Shown: piece after piece, positions 25,209 to 36,427 of the stretch
Position numbering within the stretch: position 1 is the first letter of the stretch
Layout: each line of letters opens with the position of its first letter
Source of the DNA: Alphaproteobacteria bacterium
Lineage (GTDB): Bacteria > Pseudomonadota > Alphaproteobacteria > Micavibrionales > Micavibrionaceae
DNA: 64,000 nt
Direction: 5' to 3'
Assembly (NCBI GenBank): GCA_024275825.1
Contig: JAJRYK010000001.1
Span: 21,370 to 85,369, forward strand
Notes under the pieces: model-generated
Told to the model about the DNA's origin: nothing
Database searches by the model: none
Seen by the model: only the letters and a program-made list of their open reading frames with translations
Translations under genes and position numbers: made by a program

Positions 25209-26318
25209 ATGAAAATGCTCCGTACATACGCTCTACGTCTTGCTCAGGCTGATATGGTCTTTTGGCTCATGCCCGCACTCATCGCACTGCTTCTTGCCGG
25301 AACAATTGCGCAGAAATGGATGGGGCTCTACGCCGCGCACCAGATGTTTTTTAGCTCTTTTATCTTTTGGGTGGGGCCGCTCCCGCTGCCCGGGGGCTAT
25401 CTTCTGCTCGGCATTCTCAGCATCAACCTGACCCTTAAATTCCTGCTAGGCAGTGAATGGCGCTGGAGCAAAGCCGGGATTAATTTGACGCATCTGGGCG
25501 CATTAATCCTGCTCGTTGGCGGCTTACTCACGGCCCTCACCGCGCATGAGCGCTATATGGTGATCACGGAAGGCCAGGAAACGCCCTATATGTACGACTA
25601 TATAGAACGTGAGCTGAGCATTTTTGTCGATGAGCATCTGAAATACAAAATACCCTTTGATAAGCTCCCGCGCACGCTCTCAACATTGCCCTTCACCATC
25701 GAGATCATGAGCACATGCAAAAATTGCGAAATCACAAAACGCGCGGAAACGCAGCCTGATGAATTTGGCGACACTGCGCTGCATGGCATGGCGCAATTCA
25801 TGGCGCTCGATCCAAAACCGCGCGAGAAAGATCCAGAGGCTGATCTCTCTGGGCTCATCTTTAAAGTCGACGGACTAGATGCCACGCAAGATGGCATTTA
25901 CGTCGCCATCGAAGGCATGCCCGCGCCAATCATGCTCACCCATAATGAACAGATTTATCACATCATGCTGGGCAAAGCGCAGAGCATGCTGCCTTTCTCG
26001 CTCACCCTGCTCGATTTTGTTAAAGAGAGCTATCCCGGCACAGATAAAGCCAAGGCCTTTAGCTCTGACATCATCATCAAGGACGGTGATCTTGAATGGC
26101 CCGCAAAGATCGAGATGAACAAGCCACTGCGCTATAAGGGCTATACCTTCTTCCAATCCTCGTTCGAGCGCGCAGGCGGGGTGGAGCGCAGCATCTTTTC
26201 CGTGGTCGAAAATAAAGGCCGCCTGCTGCCCTATATCGGCACGATCATCCTCACCGCCGGGTTATTGCTGCATATCTTTATGATTTTGCGCCGCCCGAAG
26301 AAACGGAAAGCCTCATGA
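25209..26318 (+). CDS. resB: ResB-like cytochrome c biogenesis protein (System II)
   Basis: A ~369-residue membrane protein of the ResB/Ccs1 family. Two N-terminal membrane segments (residues ~15-75), a third with LTHLGALILLVGGLL carrying the conserved His, a large periplasmic domain, then GYTFFQSSFERAGG and a last membrane helix near the C-terminus. With CcsA it forms the heme-transport and attachment complex for c-type cytochromes. The stop overlaps the ccsA start by four bases (ATGA). Start chosen at ATG 25209; a GTG lies two codons upstream. Confidence 0.85.
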   Translation: MKMLRTYALRLAQADMVFWLMPALIALLLAGTIAQKWMGLYAAHQMFFSSFIFWVGPLPLPGGYLLLGILSINLTLKFLLGSEWRWSKAGINLTHLGALILLVGGLLTALTAHERYMVITEGQETPYMYDYIERELSIFVDEHLKYKIPFDKLPRTLSTLPFTIEIMSTCKNCEITKRAETQPDEFGDTALHGMAQFMALDPKPREKDPEADLSGLIFKVDGLDATQDGIYVAIEGMPAPIMLTHNEQIYHIMLGKAQSMLPFSLTLLDFVKESYPGTDKAKAFSSDIIIKDGDLEWPAKIEMNKPLRYKGYTFFQSSFERAGGVERSIFSVVENKGRLLPYIGTIILTAGLLLHIFMILRRPKKRKAS

Positions 26319-28114
26319 TTCGGCTGTTTTTCACGCTCTTACTTTTCCTTTGTGCACTGCCGCAATATGCACGCGCAGCAGATTTTGATTATAGCGCTTT
26401 CGCACAAATCCCTGTGCTACATGAAGGGCGCATTAAACCGCTAGACAGCTTTGCACGCCTTCATCTCAAGCGCTTTTCCGGGCAAAGCCATGTCAGAGAT
26501 CTGTCGCCCAGCGCATGGCTTGCACAAACGCTGTTTGACCCGGCCCGCGCCACGGAAACGAAGCTGTTTTTTGTGCAGAATAAAGATCTCAAAATGCAGC
26601 TAGGCCTTCCCCTTGATCAGAAACTATTCTCTGTCATTGAGCTACAAGGCGCGCTCGCCCCAACCCTTTCACAAATTCCGGCGCTGCTCGCAAAAGAGGA
26701 CGGCGCGCTCACTCCGGCGCAAAATGAAGTGCTGCAACTTCACGACGATGTACTGCAATATTTAAGCCTGATGCGCAGCTTTTCGATGATCTTGCCGCTC
26801 AATATTGACCTGCCGGAAAAATATAGCGATAGCGCACCAAACTATCTGGCGCTCTATCCGGTGCAAGACGACATTTTGCGCGATGTGAAACGCATCATCA
26901 AAGTCAAAGGCGATAATATTGAGCGCTATAGCAAGGATGAGCAAAAGCTCGCCGCACTGTCTTATCAACTCACCATCCTTCAAAATGCTGCGCAAAATAA
27001 TCAATCGCTCGCTATCTTTCCGCAAGGTGGCCCCGGAGGGTGGCGAGCACCATGGCAGGTTTTTGCGCATGAAGACTTAACGTTGTGGCAAAATTTAGCC
27101 GCAGCCTATCGCAGCAATAATGCGCAGCACTGGCGCGATATCAGCGCACAAATTACGCAGCATGCGCAGGATAATACGAGCGCAACTACGCCGCAAAAAT
27201 TAAAACTCGAAATCCTGTATAACCGTTTAAAACCCTATCATGTAGCAATGGCGCTCTACGCGCTTTCAATGCTCCTGATCTTCGCGCCCGCCCGCTTTAT
27301 CTGGGCACAAGCAAGCTTTAGCTTGGCCGCTCTCGCGCACAGCGCCGCGATTACTGCGCGCATGATGATTTTAGAGCGCCCGCCCGTTGGCACGCTTTAT
27401 GAATCTCTACTGTTTGTCGGCTTGATCACTGCATTAATCGCCCTATTTATCGCTCTGAAGCAGCAAAGCCGTGCCGCGCTTTTTGCGGGCGGCATGGCGA
27501 CACTTCTCTTACTCAGCATCGCGCCATATTTGCTGCAAGATGGCGACAGCCTGGAAATGTTGGTCGCCGTCCTGAACACCAATTTCTGGCTGACCATCCA
27601 TGTACTATGCATCACCGCGGGTTATGCCCTTTGTATTTTATCCGCCTGCCTTGCGCATGTTGCGCTCTTCTTGCGCCTGCGCGGCGGCGCGAAAGATCTT
27701 TTGCGCAAACTGCAGCAAAACATCTATCCCATTTCCATGTTCGCCTTGCTCTTCACGGCCGTAGGCACGATTTTGGGCGGCATCTGGGCGGATCAATCAT
27801 GGGGACGATTTTGGGGCTGGGACCCTAAGGAGAACGGCGCCTTGCTGATCGTCCTGTGGTTAATTTGGTTGCAACATGGACGTATCAGTGGCCATATGAA
27901 ACCGTTGCACTTCCTGATCGGCAATGCGTATTTAAATGTCATTGTTGCGCTTGCATGGTTTGGTGTAAATTTGCTGGGTGTGGGCCTGCATTCCTATGGC
28001 TTTATCAACGGCATTGCATGGAGCTTAGGTCTGTTCGTTGCGGGCGAAACCCTTCTGCTCTCAGGTCTTTGGATCATGATTCGTATACGGGAGAAAAAAC
28101 CGCATGAAGCTTAA
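26315..28114 (+). CDS. ccsA: CcsA-type cytochrome c biogenesis protein (System II)
   Basis: A 599-residue protein. After a signal or anchor segment, a ~300-residue periplasmic region begins with the segment IPVLHEGRIKPLDSFARLHL, a feature of the Bacteroidetes/Planctomycetes-type CcsA. The C-terminal half has about eight membrane helices with the heme-binding WWD motif WGRFWGWDPKENGALLIVLW near 494-513 and conserved His residues flanking it. It exports heme and attaches it to apocytochromes. The stop overlaps tlpA by 11 bases, so resB-ccsA-tlpA is one operon. Confidence 0.9.
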   Translation: MIRLFFTLLLFLCALPQYARAADFDYSAFAQIPVLHEGRIKPLDSFARLHLKRFSGQSHVRDLSPSAWLAQTLFDPARATETKLFFVQNKDLKMQLGLPLDQKLFSVIELQGALAPTLSQIPALLAKEDGALTPAQNEVLQLHDDVLQYLSLMRSFSMILPLNIDLPEKYSDSAPNYLALYPVQDDILRDVKRIIKVKGDNIERYSKDEQKLAALSYQLTILQNAAQNNQSLAIFPQGGPGGWRAPWQVFAHEDLTLWQNLAAAYRSNNAQHWRDISAQITQHAQDNTSATTPQKLKLEILYNRLKPYHVAMALYALSMLLIFAPARFIWAQASFSLAALAHSAAITARMMILERPPVGTLYESLLFVGLITALIALFIALKQQSRAALFAGGMATLLLLSIAPYLLQDGDSLEMLVAVLNTNFWLTIHVLCITAGYALCILSACLAHVALFLRLRGGAKDLLRKLQQNIYPISMFALLFTAVGTILGGIWADQSWGRFWGWDPKENGALLIVLWLIWLQHGRISGHMKPLHFLIGNAYLNVIVALAWFGVNLLGVGLHSYGFINGIAWSLGLFVAGETLLLSGLWIMIRIREKKPHEA

Positions 28115-28664
28115 TATTATGATCGCCATTGCGATCGGTGTGCTGACCTATGGCCTAACCCTTTATTTCAACCATAATGACCGGCCCAATATGGTTGTGC
28201 AGCCAGAGGATAGCGCGCTCATCAAGCCCGTCCTCGGCAAAATAGCGCCCGATTTTTCATTTACAGACACCAAAGGCAGAGCCCGTGCTTTACGTGATTT
28301 TGGAGGTAAGATTGTCATCCTGAATTTCTGGGCCTCCTGGTGCGCACCATGCATCAAAGAATTCCCGGCGCTAATTGAGCTTGCGAGCACCAATAAGGAC
28401 GTTGTGCTCATCGCGCTATCTTCAGATTTTGAATCCAGCGCGATGCACAAATTTATCGAAAAAATGAAGAAAAATCACCCGGCGATCGCGCGCAGCAATA
28501 TCTACATCGCGCTGGATGAAGACAATCGTATTACCGGGCCGCTTTATGAAACATTTAAACTGCCCGAAACCCTGATTATTGATCGCTCACAAATGCTTGC
28601 TCATAAGCTGATTGGTGCAAACTGGACAGTTCTCGGCGTCCAAAACATTCTCTCTGACCTGTGA
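28104..28664 (+). CDS. TlpA/ResA-like thiol-disulfide oxidoreductase
   Basis: A 186-residue membrane-anchored thioredoxin-like protein: one N-terminal helix (IMIAIAIGVLTYGLTLYF), then a periplasmic domain with IVILNFWASWCAPCIKEFPA, where WCAPC is the redox site, and the cis-Pro region KLPETLIID. It probably keeps the CXXCH cysteines of apocytochromes reduced for the ResB-CcsA ligase. Its position at the end of that operon supports this. Confidence 0.9.
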   Translation: MKLNIMIAIAIGVLTYGLTLYFNHNDRPNMVVQPEDSALIKPVLGKIAPDFSFTDTKGRARALRDFGGKIVILNFWASWCAPCIKEFPALIELASTNKDVVLIALSSDFESSAMHKFIEKMKKNHPAIARSNIYIALDEDNRITGPLYETFKLPETLIIDRSQMLAHKLIGANWTVLGVQNILSDL

Positions 28665-28775
28665 AAAAACGATAGCATCGCGTAAGTTTTATTTGAATTA
28701 TTCGTCAAATTTTGTTCTAATGGAGAGATTAGTTCAAAGAATTTTGACGCAACATGAATCCAGGAGGATAACCGC

Positions 28776-30320
28776 ATGCGAAACGCTGGTGCGAAAAAAA
28801 CAAAACCCTTTAATGCTGAACAAATATTAGAGCTCGTCCCGCTCAATGTTATGACCTGTGACCCCAAAAGCTTTGTGATCGATTTCGCAAACCAGTCCAG
28901 TATTGATACATTAAACAGCATTGCGCATCTTTTGCCCGATGGTGTAAGAGGCGATAATATTGTTGGGCAGTGCATTGATATCTTTCACAAAGACCCGTCC
29001 CACCAAAGAAAAATGCTAGCCGATACCAGCATTTTTCCGTACCAAACCATTATCCGCGTGGGTCCAGAAATGCTCGATCTGCACGTTGAGGCACTCTATT
29101 CCGGCAAAAACGTGAAAAAACTGTTGCTGAGCTGGAGCGTCTGTACAGAGCGCGAGCGCCTGAAGATCATGGTCGATAACATGCCGATCAATATCATGAT
29201 GGCCGATCCTGAGACACTGGAAATCACCTTCATCAATAAAACCAGTGTTGAAACACTGCGCACCATTGAAGACCTTCTTCCAGTTAAGGCCGACGACATG
29301 CTGGGCACGTGCATTGACGTATTCCACAAAGATCCATCACACCAACGCCGCATTCTGGGCGACGCCAATAATTTACCATGGACTGCCAAAATCAATGTTG
29401 GCGATAATATTCTGGACCTCAATGTGGCCGCTATTCTTGATCATTCCGGACATTATATCGGCCCGATGGTCAGCTGGTCTGTGATCACAGAGCAAGAAAC
29501 TATGTCTAAAAATATGCTTAATATTTCAGAAGCCGTCAGCAAATCAGCGGAAGAGCTTCAGGAAACAGCGCAAACCCTCTCTGCAGCAGCAGAAGAATCA
29601 TCTGTACAATCAACATCTGTGGCTGCGGCATCAGAAGAGGCCTCTACGAATGTTCAAACAGTAGCCGCTGCGACAGAGGAAATGACCGCTTCGATCAAGG
29701 AAATCTCCGAGCAGGTTAATCGTTCAAACCAAATCGCATCCGAAGCGGTGGAAAAAGTTGAGCACACCAATAGAACTGTTGAGCAACTCAGCGAAGCCTC
29801 GCGCCAAATTGGTGATGTCGTGAGCTTGATTAACGATATTGCAGAGCAGACAAATCTTCTGGCGCTGAATGCCACGATTGAGGCTGCGCGCGCCTGCGAT
29901 GCCGGTAAGGGCTTTGCCGTTGTTGCCTCTGAGGTTAAAAACCTGGCCGCCGAAACTGCCAAGGCCACAGAAGAAATCAGCGAACAAATCAATACCATGC
30001 AGACCACAACAAGATCCGCCGTTGACGCCATGGGCGCCATTAAAGAAACCATTGAGGTGATCAGCAATGCCAGCAGCTCGATTGCCGCGGCGATTGAAGA
30101 GCAAACAGCGACAACAACGGAAATTGCACGCAACGTTCAAGAAGCCTCGAAGGCCACAGCGGAAGTGAGCAGTAATATCACGAACGTCCAAACCGCCGCC
30201 GAACAAACAGGGAAAGCTGCAACGGATCTGCTCAATCTGGCGAATGGCCTGTCTGAGCAATCTAGCGACATGAATGGACAGGTCACAACCTTCCTTGAGG
30301 GCAGCGACAAAGAAAACTAA
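28776..30320 (+). CDS. Soluble methyl-accepting chemotaxis protein with two PAS domains
   Basis: A 514-residue chemoreceptor without membrane segments. Two PAS-like domains (~15-125 and ~128-240) are clear duplicates: both carry the motif [15 protein letters not shown] signalling coiled coil follows, with the hairpin tip [20 protein letters not shown] and heptads rich in Ala/Glu for methylation. Ligands of such PAS modules include heme, FAD or oxygen; none can be named here. AGGAGG lies 8 bases before the ATG. The gene is a single unit ending in a terminator. Confidence 0.92.
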   Translation: MRNAGAKKTKPFNAEQILELVPLNVMTCDPKSFVIDFANQSSIDTLNSIAHLLPDGVRGDNIVGQCIDIFHKDPSHQRKMLADTSIFPYQTIIRVGPEMLDLHVEALYSGKNVKKLLLSWSVCTERERLKIMVDNMPINIMMADPETLEITFINKTSVETLRTIEDLLPVKADDMLGTCIDVFHKDPSHQRRILGDANNLPWTAKINVGDNILDLNVAAILDHSGHYIGPMVSWSVITEQETMSKNMLNISEAVSKSAEELQETAQTLSAAAEESSVQSTSVAAASEEASTNVQTVAAATEEMTASIKEISEQVNRSNQIASEAVEKVEHTNRTVEQLSEASRQIGDVVSLINDIAEQTNLLALNATIEAARACDAGKGFAVVASEVKNLAAETAKATEEISEQINTMQTTTRSAVDAMGAIKETIEVISNASSSIAAAIEEQTATTTEIARNVQEASKATAEVSSNITNVQTAAEQTGKAATDLLNLANGLSEQSSDMNGQVTTFLEGSDKEN

Positions 30321-30358
30321 GCGCTAAAAACGACTATTTATAATCTGATCTTCATTTT

Positions 30359-30400
30359 AAAACGGCCCCTATCATTTTAGTGATGAAGGGCCATTTTTTT
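30359..30400 (+). terminator. Rho-independent terminator after the chemoreceptor gene
   Basis: GGCCCCT and ATCA pair with TGAT and AAGGGCC, followed by seven T. Confidence 0.85.
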
Positions 30401-30530
30401 ATAAATCCACCACCTAAAGTACGACAAATAAAATAAAACTGTGTAATCAGCCATTTCATAACAGTGCAAAATTAGGTATAGTGTCCCGGTTATACGCATT
30501 TCGCAGCCCCCCTAATCAAGCGACAAAATC

Positions 30531-31652
30531 ATGCCAAAAAAACTAATCGCCGAAGCCTTAAAATCTCTCCCCGCCAAAGCATCAAAAGCACAAAAAAACC
30601 TTCTTGAGGGGCTGGGGCGACATGTACCATCCGCGGATGTGAAGCTGTTCGACAATGATTTATTTCTGGAGATGACCACCTCGCATTGGCAGCTTGCTAA
30701 AACACGCAAAGCACATGAGCCGAAAATTACGGTTTACTGCCCGCTCTCCCATACCGGGAAATTGCGCAAAACTGTAATCGATATCGTTAGCGATGATATG
30801 GCGTTTCTGGTAGATTCTGTTGCGGCTGAAATTAACCGCCACGGTCTCTTAATTGATTTCCTAAGTCATCCCTTTTTCTACGCTAAATATAACAGCAAAA
30901 ATCAGTTAACTGATTTCAGCATAGATCCTAAAAAGGGCTATACACGCCAGTCTCACATTCATATTCACATCAAAGACACCATTTCTGATGATATCCTGGA
31001 AGAGCTGGAGAGCGGCCTTTATAACGTCATGAAAGATGTGCAGGTGTCCAATATGGATTGGCGCAAAATGCTACACCGGCTAGAAGATGCACGCGGTGAA
31101 CTGGCGAAAGCCCGCACCAAAAGAGAGCCAAAAGAAATTGAAAAATATTGTTCCTTTCTGGATTACCTGCACGACAATAACTTTACCTTGCTGGGCTACA
31201 GAGAATACGAATTCACCGAAACCAAGAACGGGCTAAAAAGCAAAATCGTAAAAGACGCAGGGCTAGGTCTGCTCAATGATGATGTTCGCCCCGTCTATGT
31301 GAATGATTTGGAAGAAGGTCTGCCCCGTAACTTACAAGAGCTGCGCCGGAAATTACCACCAGTCTCTATCTCTAAAACCAATCGCCTGGCCACCGTTCAC
31401 CGCCGCGTGCCAATGGATGCGATTGCGGTTAAAACCTATGATATTGAGGGTAATGTTAAGGGCGAGAAGCTCTTCCTCGGCCTCTTTACCTCCGTAACCT
31501 ATTCCCGCAGCGTTGCCGATGTGCCATATTTGCGCGAAAAAGTTGATGCCGTCATGGCGATGTCGGATTTCCTGCCGCAATCTCACGACCGCAAGGGTTT
31601 GCGCCATATTCTCGAAAAATACCCGCGTGATGAGCTGTTCCAGATCTCTTAA
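30531..31652 (+). pseudogene. NAD-specific glutamate dehydrogenase, N-terminal part up to an in-frame TAA
   Basis: First 373 residues of the large (~1600-residue, 180-kDa class) NAD-dependent glutamate dehydrogenase that oxidises glutamate to 2-oxoglutarate. The N-terminal ACT-like regulatory region is present (IDIVSDDMAFLVDSVAAEIN, SHIHIHI). The frame stops at TAA 31650-31652 after RDELFQIS, where relatives continue with a Glu or Asp codon. The codons after the stop resume in the same frame without any indel (KELLEIGLNILRLQERQR). A single G-to-T change (GAA to TAA) would explain it. It is a very recent nonsense mutation, a read-through site or a base-calling error. Confidence 0.9.
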
Positions 31653-34600
31653 AAAGAACTGCTGGAGATTGGCCTGAACATTCTGCGCCTGCAAGAGCGT
31701 CAGCGCGTCGCGCTGTTTATGCGCCGCGATCCCTTTGGCCGCTATATATCTTGCCTGATCTATATTCCGCGCGAGCGTTTTGGCTCTACATTACGCAAAC
31801 GTATGGGGGAAATCTTGAGCGAAGAACTCAATGCCGAGATTTCCAGCTTCTTCACCAGCCTCGATGATTCCGTCTTTGCGCGCGTGATGTTTATGATGAA
31901 GGTTGAGCAGAAAAATCCACCTAAATTCGTCGCCAGAACCATCGAAGAAATGCTGCAAGAAGAGGCGCAAACCTGGCAAGAACGTCTGGGCGATGCACTG
32001 ACCAAAAAATTAACCGACGAAGATAAAATTCTGGCGCTTACCTTAAAGTATGGTGAAGCATTTCCAATCAGTTACACCGTTCGTTTTAAAGCTAAGCAAT
32101 CCATATTTGATATCTATAAAATTGAAGACGCGCTTGAAACAAACCGGCTTCAGCTTGACCTTTATAAGCAGGAAGATGAAAATGGCGGACAAGTCCGCCT
32201 AAAAGTCTACAACCCCGGCAGTCCAATCATTTTGTCCGAGGTCATGCCAATTTTGGGACATATGGGCGTACGCGCCATTTCAGAGCTGCCCTTTGAAATC
32301 ACACCCGCCGGCGATAGCGAGCCCGTCTGGATTCATGATTTTCATCTGGAAGTTCCGGATCGCGAAAAAGTACCTGAGTTGGAGCAAGTCAAAGAAAAAT
32401 TCGAGGCAGCCTTCACCAAAATCTGGTACGGCACCATGGATAGCGATGCCCTCAACACACTGGTTATGCGCGCCGCCATGGATTGGGACGAAATTGTGAC
32501 CCTACGCACCTATGTCCGTTATCTCAAACAAATAAAATTCCCGTTTGGTCGTTTGTTCGTTGAGAAAACACTGGTCGAAAACCCCAAGATTGCCGGACTT
32601 ATGACTGATCTTTTCCGCGCGCAGCTCGATCCGAAAATCAGCAGAAAACAAGCAGACGAAGACTCTGCGGCCTATGAATCTGCCTTAGAAACAGCACTGG
32701 AGAATGTCACGTCCCTGGATCAGGACCATATTTTGCGCAGCATTACCAATCTGATCATTGCGACGCTCAGAACAAATTTCTTCCAGCTGGATGATGATGG
32801 GCAGCACAAGCCTTATCTCTCAATCAAGCTTGATTGTACGAAAATTGACGATTTACCAGCCCCCAAACCCTACCGCGAGACCTTCACCTATTCTCGCCGC
32901 GTCGAGGGTGTTCACTTGCGTGGTGATAAAATCGCGCGGGGCGGCTTGCGCTGGTCCGACCGTCACGAGGATTACCGCACCGAAGTGCTCGGCCTGATGA
33001 AGGCGCAAATGGTCAAAAACTCCGTGATCGTTCCCGTGGGCGCAAAGGGCGGTTTTGTGGTCAAAACTGAGACAAATACACGCGATGAATTTATCGCTGA
33101 AGGCATTGAGTGCTATAAAATTTTCATCCGTGGCCTGCTCGACATTGCCGATAACCGCAAGGGTGAGAAAATCATTCCACCAAAAGACGTTGTCCGACGT
33201 GATGGAGATGATCCATATCTGGTTGTGGCTGCTGATAAGGGCACCGCGACCTTCTCTGACATCGCCAATGGCCTATCACAAGAATACGGATTCTGGCTCG
33301 ATGATGCCTTCGCCTCTGGCGGCTCGGCGGGCTATGATCATAAAAAGATGGGCATTACTGCCCGCGGCGCGTGGGAATCGGTCAAGCTACATTTCCGTCA
33401 CCTCAATCACAACACACAAACGCAAAATTTCGACGTGATCGGTGTCGGTGACATGGGCGGGGATGTCTTCGGCAATGGCATGATTCTTTCCGAGCATATA
33501 CGGCTCGTCGGTGCGTTTAACCACCTGCATATCGTCTGTGACCCAGACCCAGACCCGGCCAGTAGCTTTAAGGAGCGTAAACGCCTATTCAACAAGGTAA
33601 AAGGCTGGGACGCATATGATACATCCAAACTCTCCAAAGGCGGCCGCATTTACTCGCGCAGCGATAAAGTCCTGACCCTGACACCAGAGATCCAAAAACG
33701 CTTTGATATTGATAAGGAAAAAGTCACACCGCTGGAACTGATGAATAAAATCCTCAAGGCACGCGCGGACCTTCTCTGGTTTGGCGGTATTGGTACTTAT
33801 ATCAAATCTAGCGACGAGACAGACGCCGATGCGGGTGATAAGGCCAATGATGCCATCCGTATCGATGCGCTGGAACTGCGCACCAAAGTCATTGGTGAAG
33901 GCGCAAATCTGGGCATCACCCAGCGTGGCCGGATTGAGTTTTCCGCCCATGGCGGCCTGATCAACACAGACTTTGTCGATAATTCCGGCGGCGTTGATTC
34001 CTCTGACCATGAGGTAAACATCAAAATTTTACTCACCGAGATCATGAAGAAAAAATCCAACACCATGGATTTAAAGGCGCGCAATAAACTGCTCGAAAGC
34101 ATGACCGAAGAGGTCGCCGATCACGTTCTGCGCAATAACTATCAGCAAGCGCAAGCCATTAGCTTGGCTGAGTTACAAGCCGCCGATAACCTCAAAATCC
34201 AGGAAGAATTTATCCAGGATATGGAGCGCAATCACGGGCTGGATCGTAGCGGCGAAGATTTACCCGATCAGGAAGAAATTGAAAATCGCCTGCGTATGGG
34301 CAAGGGCTTAACACGACCAGAGCTTTGTGTACTAATTTCCTATGCCAAAATCCGTTTCACACAGGAGTTACTCGCCTCTGACATTCCGGACCGCCCGGAA
34401 ATGCAGGACTGGCTGATTAAATACTTCCCCAAAGCTATTCAGGATAAATTTAGCAAAGAGCTACTAAAGCACCGTTTGGGCCGTGAAATTATTGCAACCC
34501 GCATGGCCAGTTCGATGGTCAACCGCATGGGCCCCACCTTTGTGCTCGAGCAAATGAAAAAAACCGGCGCGAGCAGCGCCGACATCGCCGAAGCTTACCT

Positions 34601-35330
34601 CGTCACGCGTGAGGCCTTTGGCCTGCGCCAGCTTTGGGATAATATCGAGGCGATGGATAACCAAGTTCCTGCGGAGGTGCAGCTCAAAGCGATGCGTTCA
34701 CTCTCTCGCCTGACGGAACATACCGTAAATTGGTTTTTAACCCGTATGGGTCGCAAGCTAGATATGAGCCAGGACATAGAAATTTTTGGCGACAATATTG
34801 CACTCTTGCGCAAAAACATCAATAAGCTCTTAACCAAAAGCTTAAAAGAAAGCATCAAACAACGCAGTGATTCGCGTGAACGTGATGGACTTGCTCCAAA
34901 ACTGGCAAAAGACATTGCCCTGCTGCCTGCCCTATCTTCAGCTTGCGATATTATCCGCATTTCTGTTGAGCATAAAACAGACCTGTTTGATACGGCGCGT
35001 GCGTATTTTGATTTGGGCGAGGCTTTCCATTTCGATTGGCTCCGTCGTCAAACCCGTTATTTGGAGGCCTATGATTACTGGCAAAGCGAAGCGAAAGAGG
35101 GGATCATCGATCAACTCTTTAGCGCGCAAGCAGGCTTAACCGTTCATATTCTAGAGGACATGAAGCGTAAAAACACCAACGGTGATTTGGTAGATCAATG
35201 GCTAACAAAGAACGAAAAACTGGTAAATCAGCACAGCACCTTCTTCGAACAAATTCGTGAGAGTGGCGCCGTTGAGCTGTCTATCCTCGTTCTGGCGGTG
35301 CAGCGTTTGCGCAATATTTATGGCGGCTAA
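31653..35330 (+). pseudogene. NAD-specific glutamate dehydrogenase, C-terminal part including the catalytic domain
   Basis: Continuation of the same gene: 1225 codons with no further defect, giving 1599 codons in all with the N-terminal part. Visible are FMRRDPFGRYISCLIYIPR, the glutamate-binding and catalytic core GGLRWSDRHEDYRTEVLGLM, KAQMVKNSVIVPVGAKGGF with the catalytic Lys, DVIGVGDMGGDVFGNGM (NAD-binding) and GEGANLGITQRGRIEF. Restarting translation at ATG 31719 would yield a 1203-residue protein that keeps the catalytic domain but lacks the regulatory part. Selection appears intact across the whole frame. Confidence 0.92.
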
Positions 35331-35335
35331 CGCGC

Positions 35336-36244
35336 TTAAATAAACACCAAAAACGCGGCTGCAAGTACCAAAACGCCATAGATCGTATTTGATTTGAAAA
35401 TATCGAGGCTGCTTTGCGGGCTCTCCGGTTGCCAGGCTTTGACTTGCCAGAGCATATGCACCGCAGCAGGCATCAAGAAATGTGTGTAATATACAGCATT
35501 ATTGGTCATATGAAACGCCGCCCCTAGAAACACCAGCGCCAGCACATAAAACCCGATCACCCAGCGGCGGCTATGCGCCCCGAATTTCAATGCTGTTGAT
35601 TTAATTCCCGCCAGCGCATCATCTTCTCTGTCCTGATGCGCATAAATCGTGTCATAGCCCAAGGTCCAAAATATGCCGGAGAGATATAAAAGCGCAGCAG
35701 GCCAGGCCAGCGCGCCCGTTACCGCGCTCCACCCCATCAGCGCTCCAAAATTAAATGTGAGGCCGAGAAAAGCCTGCGGCCACCATGTGATACGCTTCAT
35801 CAATGGATAGATCGCAATTAAAGGCAGGCTTGCCGCGCCCAGAATAATCGTCAACCCATTCATCTGCAGCAAAATCAACAACCCCGCCAGCAAAAGTAGC
35901 GCCAAAAATCCAAACGCAGCGCGCGGTAACACAGCGCCAGAGGCCAGCGGGCGGGCGGATGTGCGCTCCACCTTCATATCCAGTTTCCGGTCCCATAAAT
36001 CATTCATCACGCACCCGGCGGCGCGCATCACAACTGCGCCCACACCGAACAGCACAAATATCCCCCAGCTACGCACCGTCATCCCTGCCAAACCTCCAGA
36101 GGCCAACATAATCGCCCACCAGCCCGGCAGCAAAAGCAGCCAAATCCCAATCGGCCGGTCAAGCCGTGCCAGATAAGCAAAGGGCCGAATCACCTCAGGC
36201 AGATGAGAAATCCAATTTTTTGTTTGAATATCAGTGAAACTCAT
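35336..36244 (-). CDS. ubiA: 4-hydroxybenzoate polyprenyltransferase
   Basis: Membrane prenyltransferase (302 residues) attaching the polyprenyl chain to 4-hydroxybenzoate in ubiquinone synthesis. Signature motifs are [20 protein letters not shown], the first Asp-rich motif [12 protein letters not shown] and the second [20 protein letters not shown], among about eight membrane helices. Start at MSFTDIQ (36244), since the family begins there; an alternative start codon lies 5 codons upstream. It converges on the glutamate dehydrogenase gene with only five bases between the stops. Confidence 0.95.
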   Translation of the reverse strand: MSFTDIQTKNWISHLPEVIRPFAYLARLDRPIGIWLLLLPGWWAIMLASGGLAGMTVRSWGIFVLFGVGAVVMRAAGCVMNDLWDRKLDMKVERTSARPLASGAVLPRAAFGFLALLLLAGLLILLQMNGLTIILGAASLPLIAIYPLMKRITWWPQAFLGLTFNFGALMGWSAVTGALAWPAALLYLSGIFWTLGYDTIYAHQDREDDALAGIKSTALKFGAHSRRWVIGFYVLALVFLGAAFHMTNNAVYYTHFLMPAAVHMLWQVKAWQPESPQSSLDIFKSNTIYGVLVLAAAFLVFI

Positions 36245-36253
36245 TATTAAAAA

Positions 36254-36418
36254 AACCACAGATGAACACGGATGAACACAGATAATTTTTTAAGGCGTCA
36301 TTTCGAGCAAGGTAGAGAAATCTAAGCAAAGCGCAACTGGATCAAATTTCTCCATGCGCTTCACCCTACTCAGGGTGGCCATAAAATTATCTGTGTTCAT
36401 CCGTGTTCATCTGTGGTT
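36254..36418. repeat. Nested inverted-repeat element (MITE-like)
   Basis: Perfect 36-base inverted repeats at 36254-36289 and 36383-36418; the left arm starts AACCACAGATGAACACGGAT. Each arm itself holds a tandem GATGAACAC unit. The 93-base interior contains a second, imperfect palindrome (GTCATTTCGAGC..., GAGAAAT...ATTTCTC). The element fills the divergent gap between ubiA and rsmE. The arm motif (CATCTGTGTTCATCTGTGG type) is known from many unrelated bacteria. Confidence 0.9.
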
Positions 36419-36427
36419 AAAAAAACT

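Noticed and set aside
29724..30260. A 178-codon Gly/Cys/Phe-rich minus-strand frame
   Set aside because: Opposite the chemoreceptor coiled coil, whose repetitive Ala/Glu codons leave the other strand open.
31650..31652. A recoded stop (TAA read as an amino acid) as the general code of this organism
   Set aside because: Many other genes in the window end at TAA at the expected length (for example cvpA, ybaB, rsmD), so TAA is a normal stop here.
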